Source: Limnephilus marmoratus (lineage: Eukaryota > Arthropoda > Insecta > Trichoptera > Limnephilidae). From it: 64,000 nucleotides of DNA. The position numbers and the translations under genes are program-made. How positions within the stretch are numbered: position 1 is the stretch's first letter; the number at the start of each line of letters is the position of its first letter. Positions 33,260 through 43,907 of this stretch are shown here, piece after piece. Location: NCBI GenBank assembly GCA_917880885.1, contig OU862927.1, positions 38,157,571 through 38,221,570 on the forward strand, given 5' to 3'. The notes below the pieces were generated by a model. That model worked only from the letters and a program-made list of their open reading frames with translations, was not told the origin of the DNA and ran no database searches.

Positions 33260-34290
33260 GGGGTGTTCAGACATCTAATATAACCGCTAGCAGGTATCTG
33301 CTGAACCGCGAGCGCTTATGTTTCGTGCCGTTCACACAGCCCAGATAAAATATTTCTTCCTATGGTAGGAGAGGGGGTCAGTTGAATTAGCGAGCGGCCA
33401 CGGAGTGTGCATTTTTTGTACTGAATCTATGAACTTGACATCTGTCACCCACCGGTCTTGGCAGCTCCGTAATTAAAATGACCCCCTCTCCTGTTTTCGT
33501 CGGAGTGGGGGGCGCTTAACTGTTGGCATATCGCCTCAGGAGCGGTTACGGCGTAAGATGTGCATTGTCTATGGTTGATGTGCGCATAAGGCTTGCCGCA
33601 CAAGCACGTTTTCCTTATTCGATTTCCGAATTCGTTTTCCGTATTCGGAGACCGGAATGCATGGAATCAGTAGAAAATACATTAACTGACGCACACGTTC
33701 GGTTTTTTTCCGAACGGAAAAAATTCCGTACGTACGTTCCGAATGCAAGCCGGCGCGTTCGGAGAAACCGAACGGAAAAAACCTAATGACATCATGCGGA
33801 ACGCAGCGCTTCCATACATTTTGTTTGGGCCGGCGCATACGTTCGGAAATTTCTGTTCAGTATCGCATCGGCACCGCGTGCATCGGACGTATTCTTTGTA
33901 TTTGTTACGCATAGAATCGCAACACGATAATGTGTGAGGCAGAAACTTTCATTATTAATTCATTATTTTTCATCATTCCATTATTTTTTCTTCTTCATTA
34001 TTAACAGAAATGCAATTGCTAATAAATCATCGACCTCCATCGTCGTGCGTTCACCACGCTATCACTGTCTGTACTGACGTGTATACATTCCGAATGAAGA
34101 AAAACGAACGTTTGCGCTAGTCTCACGGAATTCCGAATCGGAATTCCGCATCAGGAAATCGAATAAGGAAAACGTCCATTTGCGCCCAGCCTTAAGCGCT
34201 CAGGTGTGAACGGTCTGAAGGGATTGTATGGAGAGCGATATGTGGCGTGCTATGATCTTATATATTTATATGCTCAATGTGAACGAGCTC
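33260..34290. mobile_element. outer PIF/Harbinger-like MITE
   Basis: Inserted in LINE copy B with TAA on both sides (33257-33259 and 34291-34293). Ends GGGGTGTTCAGACATC and complement of ATGTGAACGAGCTC share TGTTCA/CGTTCAC. Contains an inner MITE and a ~130-bp inverted repeat (AGGAGAGGGGGTCA at 33367 against TGACCCCCTCTCCT at 33479). Non-coding. Confidence 0.72.
33590..34192. mobile_element. inner PIF/Harbinger-like MITE
   Basis: Ends are GGCTTGCCGCACAAG then ACGTTTTCCTTATTCGATTT, mirrored at the right by AAATCGAATAAGGAAAACGT and GCGCCCAGCCT. TAA flanks both sides (33587-33589 and 34193-34195). The interior is full of short inverted GGAATTCCG/TTCCGAA motifs. Several 60-89-codon frames here are by-products of the repeats. 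Confidence 0.8.
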
Positions 34291-34560
34291 TAAAGCAAAA
34301 ATAGTAAGCTTTTATAAAACAAACATGAAGAAAAAGAAAACCTCATATACATGAATGTGTACAAGATATTATGAACTAAAAAATTACTACATAAAGTACG
34401 TTGTAATAAATTTAAAAATTCCAGAAATAAACATTGATGAAGGATGAAGAATATAAACACACAAAGTATATTAGATTATAATCTAACTGAGAAGCGCTGA
34501 CAGACAGCTTTAATTAAATAATGTTTGTATGTTGATAATCTTTCAATATTTATCATATCA

Positions 34561-34995
34561 TCAACAACATAAATATGTGTTACCAAGTATATGCAGGCGA
34601 TTTATTATGGCATATAATTCAGCATTAGATCCTGTATTATTACAATGGTAAGGTAATTTGTGACGAACTGATCTACTCGGTACATGAAAACATATTAACG
34701 AAAGAAATTCAGGAGAGTTCAACAAGTTATTAACAATTTTAAATGAATAAAATAAATCAGATAAATAAAATAAATACTTAAATAAATTTTTGGTTGTTAT
34801 TTGGATTTTCCATGTACAACGTATATTAAATGAATAAATAAACATGCATACTTGCAGGAGTTCGTGTTCAAATCGATCTAAACTAAAATATGTGACATTA
34901 AATATGTAAAAATCACACAGATCTGACAGGAGATAACGTCCGTTATCCAATAACGATCCCACAAAAAATACGAAATTGCTAGGCAGAAAGTTCAT
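34561..34995 (-). pseudogene. LINE RT C-terminal fragment of copy B
   Basis: The frame starts at the 5' truncation point and shows DRFEHELLQVC, LSDLFYSFKIVNNLLNSPEFLSLICFHVPSRSVRH, and NRLHILGNTYL, the tail of a Jockey/CR1-type RT. A frameshift after GNTYL moves the reading to DDMINIERLSTYKH... The catalytic core is absent. Confidence 0.68.
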
Positions 34996-35131
34996 TAAAA
35001 GCTATGAAAAAATAATTTAAAAATAGCCGGTAACCCTAACCTAACTTGACCTATCTAACCAATTTTTAATCATCTCTCTTAATGACCTTTCTGAGTTGGT
35101 TTCATTCCGAGTTGGCCGGTCACCCTCCCAA
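34996..35131 (+). repeat. AGCTATGAAAAAATAATTT repeat family, copy
   Basis: Second good copy of the family, adjoining the LINE truncation point exactly. Contains CCCTAACCTAACTTGACCTATCTAACC, which looks like degenerate insect telomeric (CCTAA)n. Confidence 0.7.
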
Positions 35132-35259
35132 CCATCGCTTGTAGTCAGTCTACCTTTGAATGGTGTGTGTACGATTTTTCTTGGGAAAAAAATATTATTT
35201 TGTTGTGGGGGGATTTTTTTCTCTAAAAACCTCAAATTATAATACATATTTTAATTAAA

Positions 35260-35421
35260 TGAAGACAATATTGGCGAAACTCAATCGAAACCGAAAGTCT
35301 GAAAACAGAAAACTCAGAAAAAGATAGTCACCTCCAGGGATCCAGGACTCGAACCCAGATGTGACCGTATCTTTTTCTGTTTTCAGATTTTCGATTGAGT
35401 TTCGCTAATATTGTCTTCATA
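35260..35421. mobile_element. foldback element with tRNA-like core, copy 3
   Basis: Arms of about 32 bp: TGAAGACAATATTGGCGAAACTC... against its complement ...GAGTTTCGCTAATATTGTCTTCA. The 8-bp TAATTAAA occurs at 35252-35259 and 35422-35429. The centre has a minus-strand B box GGGTTCGAGTCC. Best preserved member of the family. Confidence 0.72.
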
Positions 35422-35429
35422 TAATTAAA

Positions 35430-35640
35430 ACTAGCTGGTTCCCGGCGTGCGTTGCTATGCAATTTAATGAAGAAATTGTTTCTCCCTGCGTGTCCTTTCC
35501 CATTCGTCCCGTCCCCCTTCCGCCTCCACTTCCTCTCCCGCGTTCCCACTCCGCCTCCTCCACCTTCCCTCTCCCCACTCCACTCCCTCCCTTCCCCCGT
35601 CGGGCGAACCCCCCTCCCGAGTTCCCCTCCCCGTTCCCAG
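35430..35640. repeat. pyrimidine-rich low-complexity tract
   Basis: After ACTAGCTGGTTCCCGGCGTGCG (a motif that recurs in dispersed insect repeats) comes a C/T-rich stretch 35480-35640 (CCTCCACTTCC, CTCCCCACTCC). It leads straight into the satellite. No gene. Confidence 0.5.
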
Positions 35641-36176
<536 letters not shown>

Positions 36177-36584
36177 CTTCCAACCTACCGCCGTAGAGTA
36201 AACAAACAGTGAAATACGCTCCACATTAAAATAGCCGAAACAACAAGAATTTGCGTGTAAACACAAAATAAAGTTTGAAATAATTGAAATTAATTGGTGT
36301 TTCCAGTATTGAATCAGTTAGATTTCTGAAATATACTGTGTGCTGTGCAGTGCTGTGATTTAAAAATATTTAAAAACACTTCAGAAATCGTAAACATATC
36401 AATCGCGCAGGCGCATAAATAAGTTTGTCAGCATTATCGCAATTGGTCGAAAGTGTCGTCATTTCACTCGCTATTGGCTCAAAAGTGTCTTATTTTTGAA
36501 AGGTGCTCAACTGGTTGCGGGAAATAGGCGCTATTTTGTAAATCTTGGAATAATAAATTAAACATCTTCAAAAACTACTCAAAC

Positions 36585-37301
36585 ATGGATTTAAACGAAA
36601 ATTCGCTAAACTATATGACCAAAGCTAAAGATCTGCTAAGTTCACTAATCAAAATTATTAATGACCCCGGTAACAAGTTTACGAAGGAGCAGATGGGTAA
36701 AATAACACCTATAACAACGGAACTGCTGGGAACTACAGGATTGATGGCTGTACGTATGGGAATACTTGAAGGCGAATTGTCAGCCTTAAAAAGTGTAGCA
36801 CTCACTCAGCCAACAGATGCTAACCCCACAAATCCTTCATCAAATATTTGTGACGTATTGACGGAAATTGAAGAGAGGAAGCAACGTGCAAAAAATGTTA
36901 TTCTTTTCAATGTTCCTGAGAGCACGTCTGATCTAACCTCAACAAATATTTCCGATGACGCGAATAAAGTTACCACGGCCCTGAAAAACATTGATACTTC
37001 CTTTAATGCTCATGATATTAAAATATACAGGTTGGGAACAAAGAAAGTCACGAATAAATGTAGACCAATCAAGTTAGAATTCAAAGAGGAACATTTTGTT
37101 AGGACAATTTTGATCAATAATAAAAAATTCAAAGATGGTATCAAAGCCAGAAATGATCAGACCATTCAACAAAGAAAACACCTGATAATGCTTCGGGACG
37201 AGCTGGAGACTAGAAAAAAAAATGGTGAATCAAATTTAACAATAAAATATATAAATAACCTACCTAAAATCGTCAATATTTTGCCAAAAAACTCCAACTA
37301 A
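36585..37301 (+). CDS. LINE ORF1 protein
   Basis: The 238-codon ORF1 begins MDLNENSLNYMTKAKDLL. An N-terminal helical segment (to about residue 100) is followed by EERKQRAKNVILFNVPES (residues about 97-115), the start of an RRM-like fold common in LINE ORF1 proteins, then IKIYRLGTK, RPIKLEF and a basic C-terminus with RKHLIMLRDELETRKKNG. It lacks zinc knuckles. Such proteins bind the element RNA as chaperones. ORF2 begins in the -1 frame over its last codons (the YYQNVRGIRTK motif is upstream of the first ORF2 ATG), so ORF2 may need frameshift or reinitiation. No damage seen. Confidence 0.8.
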   Translation: MDLNENSLNYMTKAKDLLSSLIKIINDPGNKFTKEQMGKITPITTELLGTTGLMAVRMGILEGELSALKSVALTQPTDANPTNPSSNICDVLTEIEERKQRAKNVILFNVPESTSDLTSTNISDDANKVTTALKNIDTSFNAHDIKIYRLGTKKVTNKCRPIKLEFKEEHFVRTILINNKKFKDGIKARNDQTIQQRKHLIMLRDELETRKKNGESNLTIKYINNLPKIVNILPKNSN

Positions 37302-40151
37302 ATAAATGTAACATCTACTATCAGAACGTCAGAGGCATCAGAACGAAACTAAAGGAATTCAGAATAAGTGCGCCGACTCTCTCACACGATGTCATCATGT
37401 TAACGGAAACCTGGTTAACACCATCAATTTTCTCAGCGGAACTTGGATTGCACGATCACCACATCTACCGAGTAGACCGCAGTTCAAACACCAGCTCCAA
37501 TACAAGAGGGGTTGGAGTCCTGATTGCTGTCCACAAACGTATTCCGTCAAAAGTGCTTAAAAACAAAAATAGTGAGGTTGAACAAATATTCGTGTTGCTT
37601 GAAAACAAAAATGCTGGCAAGTTAATAATTGGATGTTTATATTTACCGCCATTCTCCGATACACAGCTGTATACAAAACATATTGAGGACGTGGAATTTT
37701 TAAGGTTTAAATATCCCAGTGCCAAACTTGTCGTAGTAGGAGACTATAACTTGCCAAATATATCCTGGAACCATGATGACCCTGAATTATCTGGTATTAA
37801 TATGTCAACTGCTAATCTTAGTGAAAGAGAGATTCTGGGTATGTCGAATTATTTATCAATCCCACAACTAAACACTGTCGCTAATATAAATAGTCGCATT
37901 CTTGATCTAGTTTTTTGCAGTGAGCCCACTGCTAACGTATGTAAATCTTTGGAAGAACTATTACCTATAGACGTTTACCATCCTCCTCTGGACATAGTTA
38001 TTCCCTTTGTTAACAACACTCATCTTAAAAATATCAAGTCATCTTATAACTTCCGTAAAGCAAATTTTCAAAAAAATTTCTGATTGCTTAAATACAACAG
38101 ACTGGTCCTTTCTGGAAAACGCAGATATTAACGATAATGTAAATAAATTCTATGACATTCTAAATGATGCTATAGCAAATTTTGTGCCCATTCGACATAA
38201 TAGAATTTCTCATTTTCCAAACTGGTTTAGTCCCAATTTGATCACTTTAACATATAGTAAGAAAATAGCTCATAAAAATTACAAGCGATCCAGACTGACG
38301 AGTGATTACAATAAATTTCAATCGTTAAGAAGGGAGTGTTGTAAAATCTCAAAATTGTGCTATAAAAATTACATTGACAAAATTGAAAGTGAAATTCGAG
38401 TAAATATAAAACAGTTTTGGAATTACACTAATTCTCAAAAAAATACTAACTTAGGTATTCCAACTTCTATGAATTTTAATGGAAAAATTGGGTGTAATGA
38501 TAAAAACATTGTAAATCTTTTCGCCGATTATTTTAAATCTGTGTATGAAGAAGATATACCTAGCAACGAAATACCAAAATTCTCATCGAATCTTAGTCTG
38601 GATATATCTGAAGTACGCATAGAAATTAAAGATATCAAAAACCATGTAAATTTGTTAGATGCTAGAAAAAATGCAGGACCTGATAATATTCCACCTGTGC
38701 TAATTAAAGAATGTTTAAACGGCTTATTTGTTCCTCTTTTTCTAATTTTTAACCAGTCACTAGAGACAGGCAGTTTCCCTGATACATGGAAACACAGTTT
38801 TCTTACACCCATTTTTAAAAAAGGGGACAAAACGGACGTAACAAATTATAGACCAATATGTATCCAATCATCGATACCCAAGCTTTTTGAAAAAATTGTC
38901 CTCCATAAAATATCCACAAACGTTAAAAAAATTATAACTCCCTACCAACATGGCTTTTGTTCAAATAAATCTACACTGACCAATTTACTAATATACGAAA
39001 ACTTCATATCTAAATCTTTAGCCAACAGGTGCCAGGTTGACTCAATATATACTGATTTTAGCAAGGCCTTTGACAAGGTGTGTCACAAAATACTAATCAA
39101 TAAATTGGCGAAACTTGGAGTTTATGGTAGTTTATTAAATTGGTTTGTTAGTTATTTGTCCAAAAGAATTCTTAGTGTGAAAATAAATGGCACACATTCT
39201 TACAAATTTATAGCAACAAGTGGAGTGCCGCAAGGCTCCCATTTAGGGCCCATTTTGTTTATTATATTTATAAATGATATTTTTGATATATTTACTGACA
39301 TAAATGTGCTACTGTTTGCCGATGACATGAAACTATATAAAGAGATTAACCACATTAATGATTGTATTATACTTCAAACTAACTTGATATATCTTTTTGA
39401 ATGGTGCTCTATCAACAAACTAGCATTAAATATAAATAAATGTCAGTTCATTCATTTTTCAAAAATAAATAATCCTATTATTTTTCAGAATTCTTTAAAT
39501 GATGAAAATTTAAATTGTGTTAGTGAAATTATGGATCTAGGCATTATGTTCGACAGTAAACTCACCTTTGTATGTCATATTAATAATATTATCAACAAAG
39601 CCCTAAAGACTCTTGGTTTTGTTTTGAGAGCTGCAAAAGATTTCAATGATTTAGACACATTTATTATGTTATATAAAACCCTTGTCAGATGCCAACTTGA
39701 ATACAACTCGACGTTATGGTCTCCCTTATACAACATTCATTCAGACAACGTTGAAAAGATTCAACGGAAGTTTCTAAGGTTTATAAACTATAAATTGCAT
39801 ATTCCTATACTAAACATTGATTACAATTATCTCCTGGATAAAACGTCTCTATTGAACTTTCAGAAAGAAGAATAAGCACAGATTTAATATTATTACATAA
39901 AATACTGCATTACAAAATTGACTGTTCTGAATTACTTCAATTTATCAATATCCATGTTCCCCAAAAATCATGTCGACATTTATTACCCTTCTACTTCAAT
40001 AACACCAGGACACTAGCTTATCAAAATTCTCCGTTTCCGAGACTTCACAGTCTCGGAAATATATATTCTAATTTAGGTGATATATTTCATCTTAAAACTA
40101 ATCAGTATAAACGTTGTATATTCTATCACTTTTATTCTTCTAGGCACAAAT
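37302..40151 (+). pseudogene. LINE ORF2 (endonuclease + RT), two frameshifts
   Basis: Endonuclease: NIYYQNVRGIRTK, MLTETWL, GVGVLIAVHK, GCLYLPPF, VVVGDYNLPNISW, RILDLVF and DVYHPP. A frameshift near 38070 (after FRKANFQK) leads into the linker and RT: NYRPICIQSS, YTDFSKAFDKVCH, SGVPQGSHLGP and catalytic FADD at about 39316. A second frameshift at about 39870 (after LNFQK) precedes the C-terminal part ILLHKILHYKIDCSELLQFI and GNIYSNLGDIF, ending at TAG 40149. All catalytic motifs are intact; only the two shifts disable it. Motif order and the GIRTK signature match the LINE at 43552-58890, so both belong to related families. Confidence 0.88.
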
Positions 40152-40352
40152 AGATTTACATAATTTCTTCAATTTTTGTTTATATTGAATATGAGACTTC
40201 TTATCATTTTTACATAATATATATTTTTATTTTATTATTTGTTTTGTTGTTACACTGTTTTGTATATTTTCTTTTCTCATTGTATTATATTTTCTTCATT
40301 GTTTGTTACTTAACTTATAAATTATAATGTAAAAGCCCAGCAGGGCGTGTAA

Positions 40353-40511
<159 letters not shown>

Positions 40512-41284
40512 GATAGAAGATAGAAGATAGAAGATAGAAGATAGAAGATAGAAGATAGAAGATAGAAGATAGAAGATAGAAGATAGAAGATAGAAGATAG
40601 AAGATAGAAGATAGAAGATAGAAGATAGAAGATAGAAGATAGAAGATAGAAGATAGAAGATAGAAGATAGAAGATAGAAGATAGAAGATAGAAGATAGAA
40701 GATAGAAGATAGAAGATAGAAGATAGAAGATAGAAGATAGAAGATAGAAGATAGAAGATAGAAGATAGAAGATAGAAGATAGAAGATAGAAGATAGAAGA
40801 TAGAAGATAGAAGATAGAAGATAGAAGATAGAAGATAGAAGATAGAAGATAGAAGATAGAAGATAGAAGATAGAAGATAGAAGATAGAAGATAGAAGATA
40901 GAAGATAGAAGATAGAAGATAGAAGATAGAAGATAGAAGATAGAAGATAGAAGATAGAAGATAGAAGATAGAAGATAGAAGATAGAAGATAGAAGATAGA
41001 AGATAGAAGATAGAAGATAGAAGATAGAAGATAGAAGATAGAAGATAGAAGATAGAAGATAGAAGATAGAAGATAGAAGATAGAAGATAGAAGATAGAAG
41101 ATAGAAGATAGAAGATAGAAGATAGAAGATAGAAGATAGAAGATAGAAGATAGATAGATAGAAGATAGATAGATAGATAGATAGAAGATAGAAGATAGAA
41201 GATAGAAGACAGAAGATAGAAGATAGAAGATAGATAGATAGAAGATAGATAGATAGATAGATAGAAGATAGATAGATAGATAGA
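40512..41284 (+). repeat. (GATAGAA)n satellite, right part
   Basis: Over 90 units of GATAGAA, almost perfect up to 41150, then mixed with GATA repeats (AGATAGATAGATAG) to 41284. One GACAGAA variant at about 41206. The block is homogeneous, unlike the left part. Confidence 0.97.
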
Positions 41285-42224
41285 GTATGTTTTACAGTTT
41301 GAAGTTTTACTCAAAGTTAAAAAAATAAATTAATGTGAAAAATTTTCACGTGGGATGTTTATTCAGGTTTGTTTAAAAATAACAACATCAGTTCATTTTC
41401 GTATTTATACAGATATTTAAGCAAAAGTCAGGAAGGTAATTTTGGCTCCTGGCCTTCCTCAGATTTTAAACATATTCATTTTGCATATGTACTGACGGGC
41501 GCAAACAATTAATTCTTGTTAAAATTTTAAAGCATAACTTGCAAACAGTGTTTCAAAATAAAATAATTAAACTAGCGCCATCTGTGAAAGAGTAGATTTT
41601 GAATTTTATCAGTTTCACCATAATAAAAAAATAAAAAATTTGGTTCATGAAATAAACTGCCGTCTAATCTTTTCAAAGATCGCTACCTCCCGATGACAGA
41701 AGAAAGCATAGATATTGTAGACAGTAGTTTCGTTTTTTTGAAGGAAATGAAACAGGCTTTCTGTTTATTATGGAAAATCCTTGTAATATTGGTGATATCT
41801 TTGCTCGCGACCTATATGCGGGATTATGTACAGCCGCGCCAAGATCGACACTCCAGCCAAGCCGAGCTTAAAATCAACTGAAATACCGGGCCATATTATA
41901 AGTCAGTATTATTCCTTACCTACTTTATTTTATGTTAGTACTGTACACGTACCACAGGTGAGTCAGTAGATTCATCGAACGGAAACATCGTATTATTATT
42001 CCTGGCAGAACTCATTTGATTGTAGGCATACTTGTATTATTTAAACAAAATTTTGTACATGTTCTTGCACAAAATAAAATATTAATAATATACTTTGTTG
42101 TTGCATTGATTGCTAGAGAAATCTTATGATGTACCTCTCGTTTTTTAAGAAAAGAAAACAATTATTATTAAAATAAACACAGTAATATAACTTTGATTCA
42201 ATTCCACTTTATTATTTCTTTATC
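41285..42224. other. mostly unrecognised; small ORF at 41693-41881
   Basis: The 62-codon frame 41693-41881 (+) starts MTEESIDIVDSSF and holds one clear hydrophobic helix, CLLWKILVILVISLLATYM, with a polar C-terminus. It could be a single-pass membrane microprotein or a first exon; no family is recognised and chance cannot be excluded. The rest shows nothing. Confidence 0.25.
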
Positions 42225-42260
42225 TAACCGGTTTCGGTTCATCCTGAACCTTCTTCAGGG
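42225..42260 (-). ncRNA. hammerhead-ribozyme-like motif (Penelope-type)
   Basis: On the minus strand: CTGAAGA, a 6-bp stem GGTTCA/TGAACC with loop GGA, then GAAAC and CGGTTA. CTGANGA and GAAA are the hammerhead core halves, and the palindromic ACCGGT forms a short stem III, as in Penelope-like elements. One extra A separates CTGAAGA from the stem. Next to it GGGGTGAATTCACCCC is a perfect palindrome. A homologous motif is at 62434-62474. Confidence 0.4.
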
Positions 42261-42643
42261 GTGAATTCACCCCTAAGATCAGCTTAATAAGGGTATTTAT
42301 TCTAATGCGCCGCGGCCCGTTCATCTTCCAATGCCCCACTTACGAATGTACTCTCTACTTGATTGTAATGCGCCGTAATGCGAACGGTTTTCGGCGAGTC
42401 AAGTAGCAAGTATGCTCGCTACTTGACTTACTACTTGATCAATGCGAACGTCATAAGAGTGAGTAGAAACGGACGATTCATTTAAGAGATTATCCTATCT
42501 AAACAAACTATCAAATGCTATTCTTGTTCTACCAGTATTTCAATGGGATATGCCCTGAGGAACTAGCGTCATTGACCCCTTCGGCATCCCTGTGGTGAAT
42601 AGAATTAGTCAGTTTCATACCAATTTGGAATCAAGTCAACTCA
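42261..42643. other. no gene; hairpin
   Basis: GTCAAGTAGC...GCTACTTGAC at 42398-42427 is a 10-bp-stem hairpin. Nothing else recognised. Confidence 0.35.
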
Positions 42644-42802
42644 ACACCTCTTTGAAAAGTCATTAAAAGCTATGAAAAAAAATATTTAAAATAGCCATTA
42701 ACCCTAACCTAACGTAACCTATAAAAAAAAAATCATCACTTTTATTGACTTTTCAAAGGGATTTCTGAGTTAGTTTCATTCTGAGTTGTCCAATCACCGA
42801 TT
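42644..42802 (+). repeat. AGCTATGAAAAAATAATTT repeat family, copy with inverted arms
   Basis: This copy shows that the family is palindromic: ACTCAACACCTCTTTGAAAAGTCATTAAAAG at the left is complementary to CTTTTATTGACTTTTCAAAGGGATTTCTGAGT at the right. It includes ACCCTAACCTAACGTAACC in the centre. Probably a MITE. Confidence 0.65.
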
Positions 42803-43551
42803 AGCCATGTAGTTTCAACATTAATCATGTCTTTAGTATAGTTATTTTTACGTTCTTTCGTGGTTTCACATAATACTTCTAAGCGACCAAATTTTCAAGA
42901 TTTTGTAAGATTTTTCATTATTTCGCATGGCTTCATCTAAAAATGGAATTCCACCATGAATTATCAGTTTCAAAAATAGAAATCTTAATCACTGGATTAA
43001 AGATTGCCACAATCCCTAAAGATAACTCCCCGAGGAAAATTATTTTTCTCAGGCCTCTTGTGAGAATTAATGTAAAAAAGTGTAATCACAACGTCTATTG
43101 ATTTTCATCCATGTGGTTACGAAACACCGCCAAACGGCTAAGTCGAATTTACGATACACAATGCGCGTAATCTTTTCATTTCGGGCTTATCTTATCTGTT
43201 ATTCGTATTGCTAATTAACCACGAGAGAAAAATTCATATTGTCGTGCCCAAAGTTGTTTAAATGTCATTAAATCGTGTGTGCAAACAATCGATCATGGTG
43301 TCACCGCATAGATAGGCAGAGTTATTTATTTTGGGCTCCACAGTAACGACAAAGTTTTATCAACAATTTTTTTTTTAATAATATTTACTCGTGCCATTTT
43401 GATGTGAAAACTTCTTTAGCACCGTTTGAAACTCGATGAAACGGAACCGACCGATACTAAAAAGAGACAAACACATAAATCTACAGGATTTAGCCTGCGA
43501 GAGAATGAGACAGCAATAAAATATTTAATTAATTCACGGGTAATCGGTTCT
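42803..43551. other. no recognisable feature
   Basis: Moderately AT-rich; no frame, repeat or RNA signal found. Confidence 0.35.
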
Positions 43552-43907
43552 TTTTTTTTTTTTTTTTTATTTATTTAGGAGAAAATACAGATACAGATAT
43601 TAATTGGCAAGAATATACAAAACATCAACTAGAGAATTCACCTGCATCCAAACTATTTCTCACGAATTGACTTAAACAGCAGTTAAAAACATATACAAAT
43701 ATTTTGTCTTATAAATAGGGGAAAAAATATATAAGTACATAAGAATATTATTTTACAAATAGAGATATGAAATAAATGCGCAATATCCTTATAAGAATTT
43801 ACAAATTATTTTTGAAACAAAAAAAATATAAATATAGATAAACAATGTTATACAGAAATTTAAAAAATATATATATATATATATAAACGAATGTATGTCT
43901 AAGTTGT

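Larger units (their letters stand above)
33107..34995 (-). mobile_element. LINE end, copy B (split by nested MITEs)
   Basis: On the minus strand: RT C-terminus, 3' UTR and the GTTAATCGGCGTTAATCC... tail, the same element as 3481-5160. It is interrupted at 33260-34290. Copy A is continuous at that position (near 5020), giving the empty site TATAAAGC. Copy B in turn is continuous where copy A is interrupted. Confidence 0.78.

Noticed and set aside
33523..33937. Four overlapping ORFs of 64-89 codons
   Set aside because: They arise from inverted GGAATTCCG/TTCCGAA motifs in the inner MITE; both strands are open by symmetry.
34996..35060. Interstitial telomere
   Set aside because: Only a few degenerate CCTAA units, repeated at other family members, so part of the repeat and not a telomere remnant.
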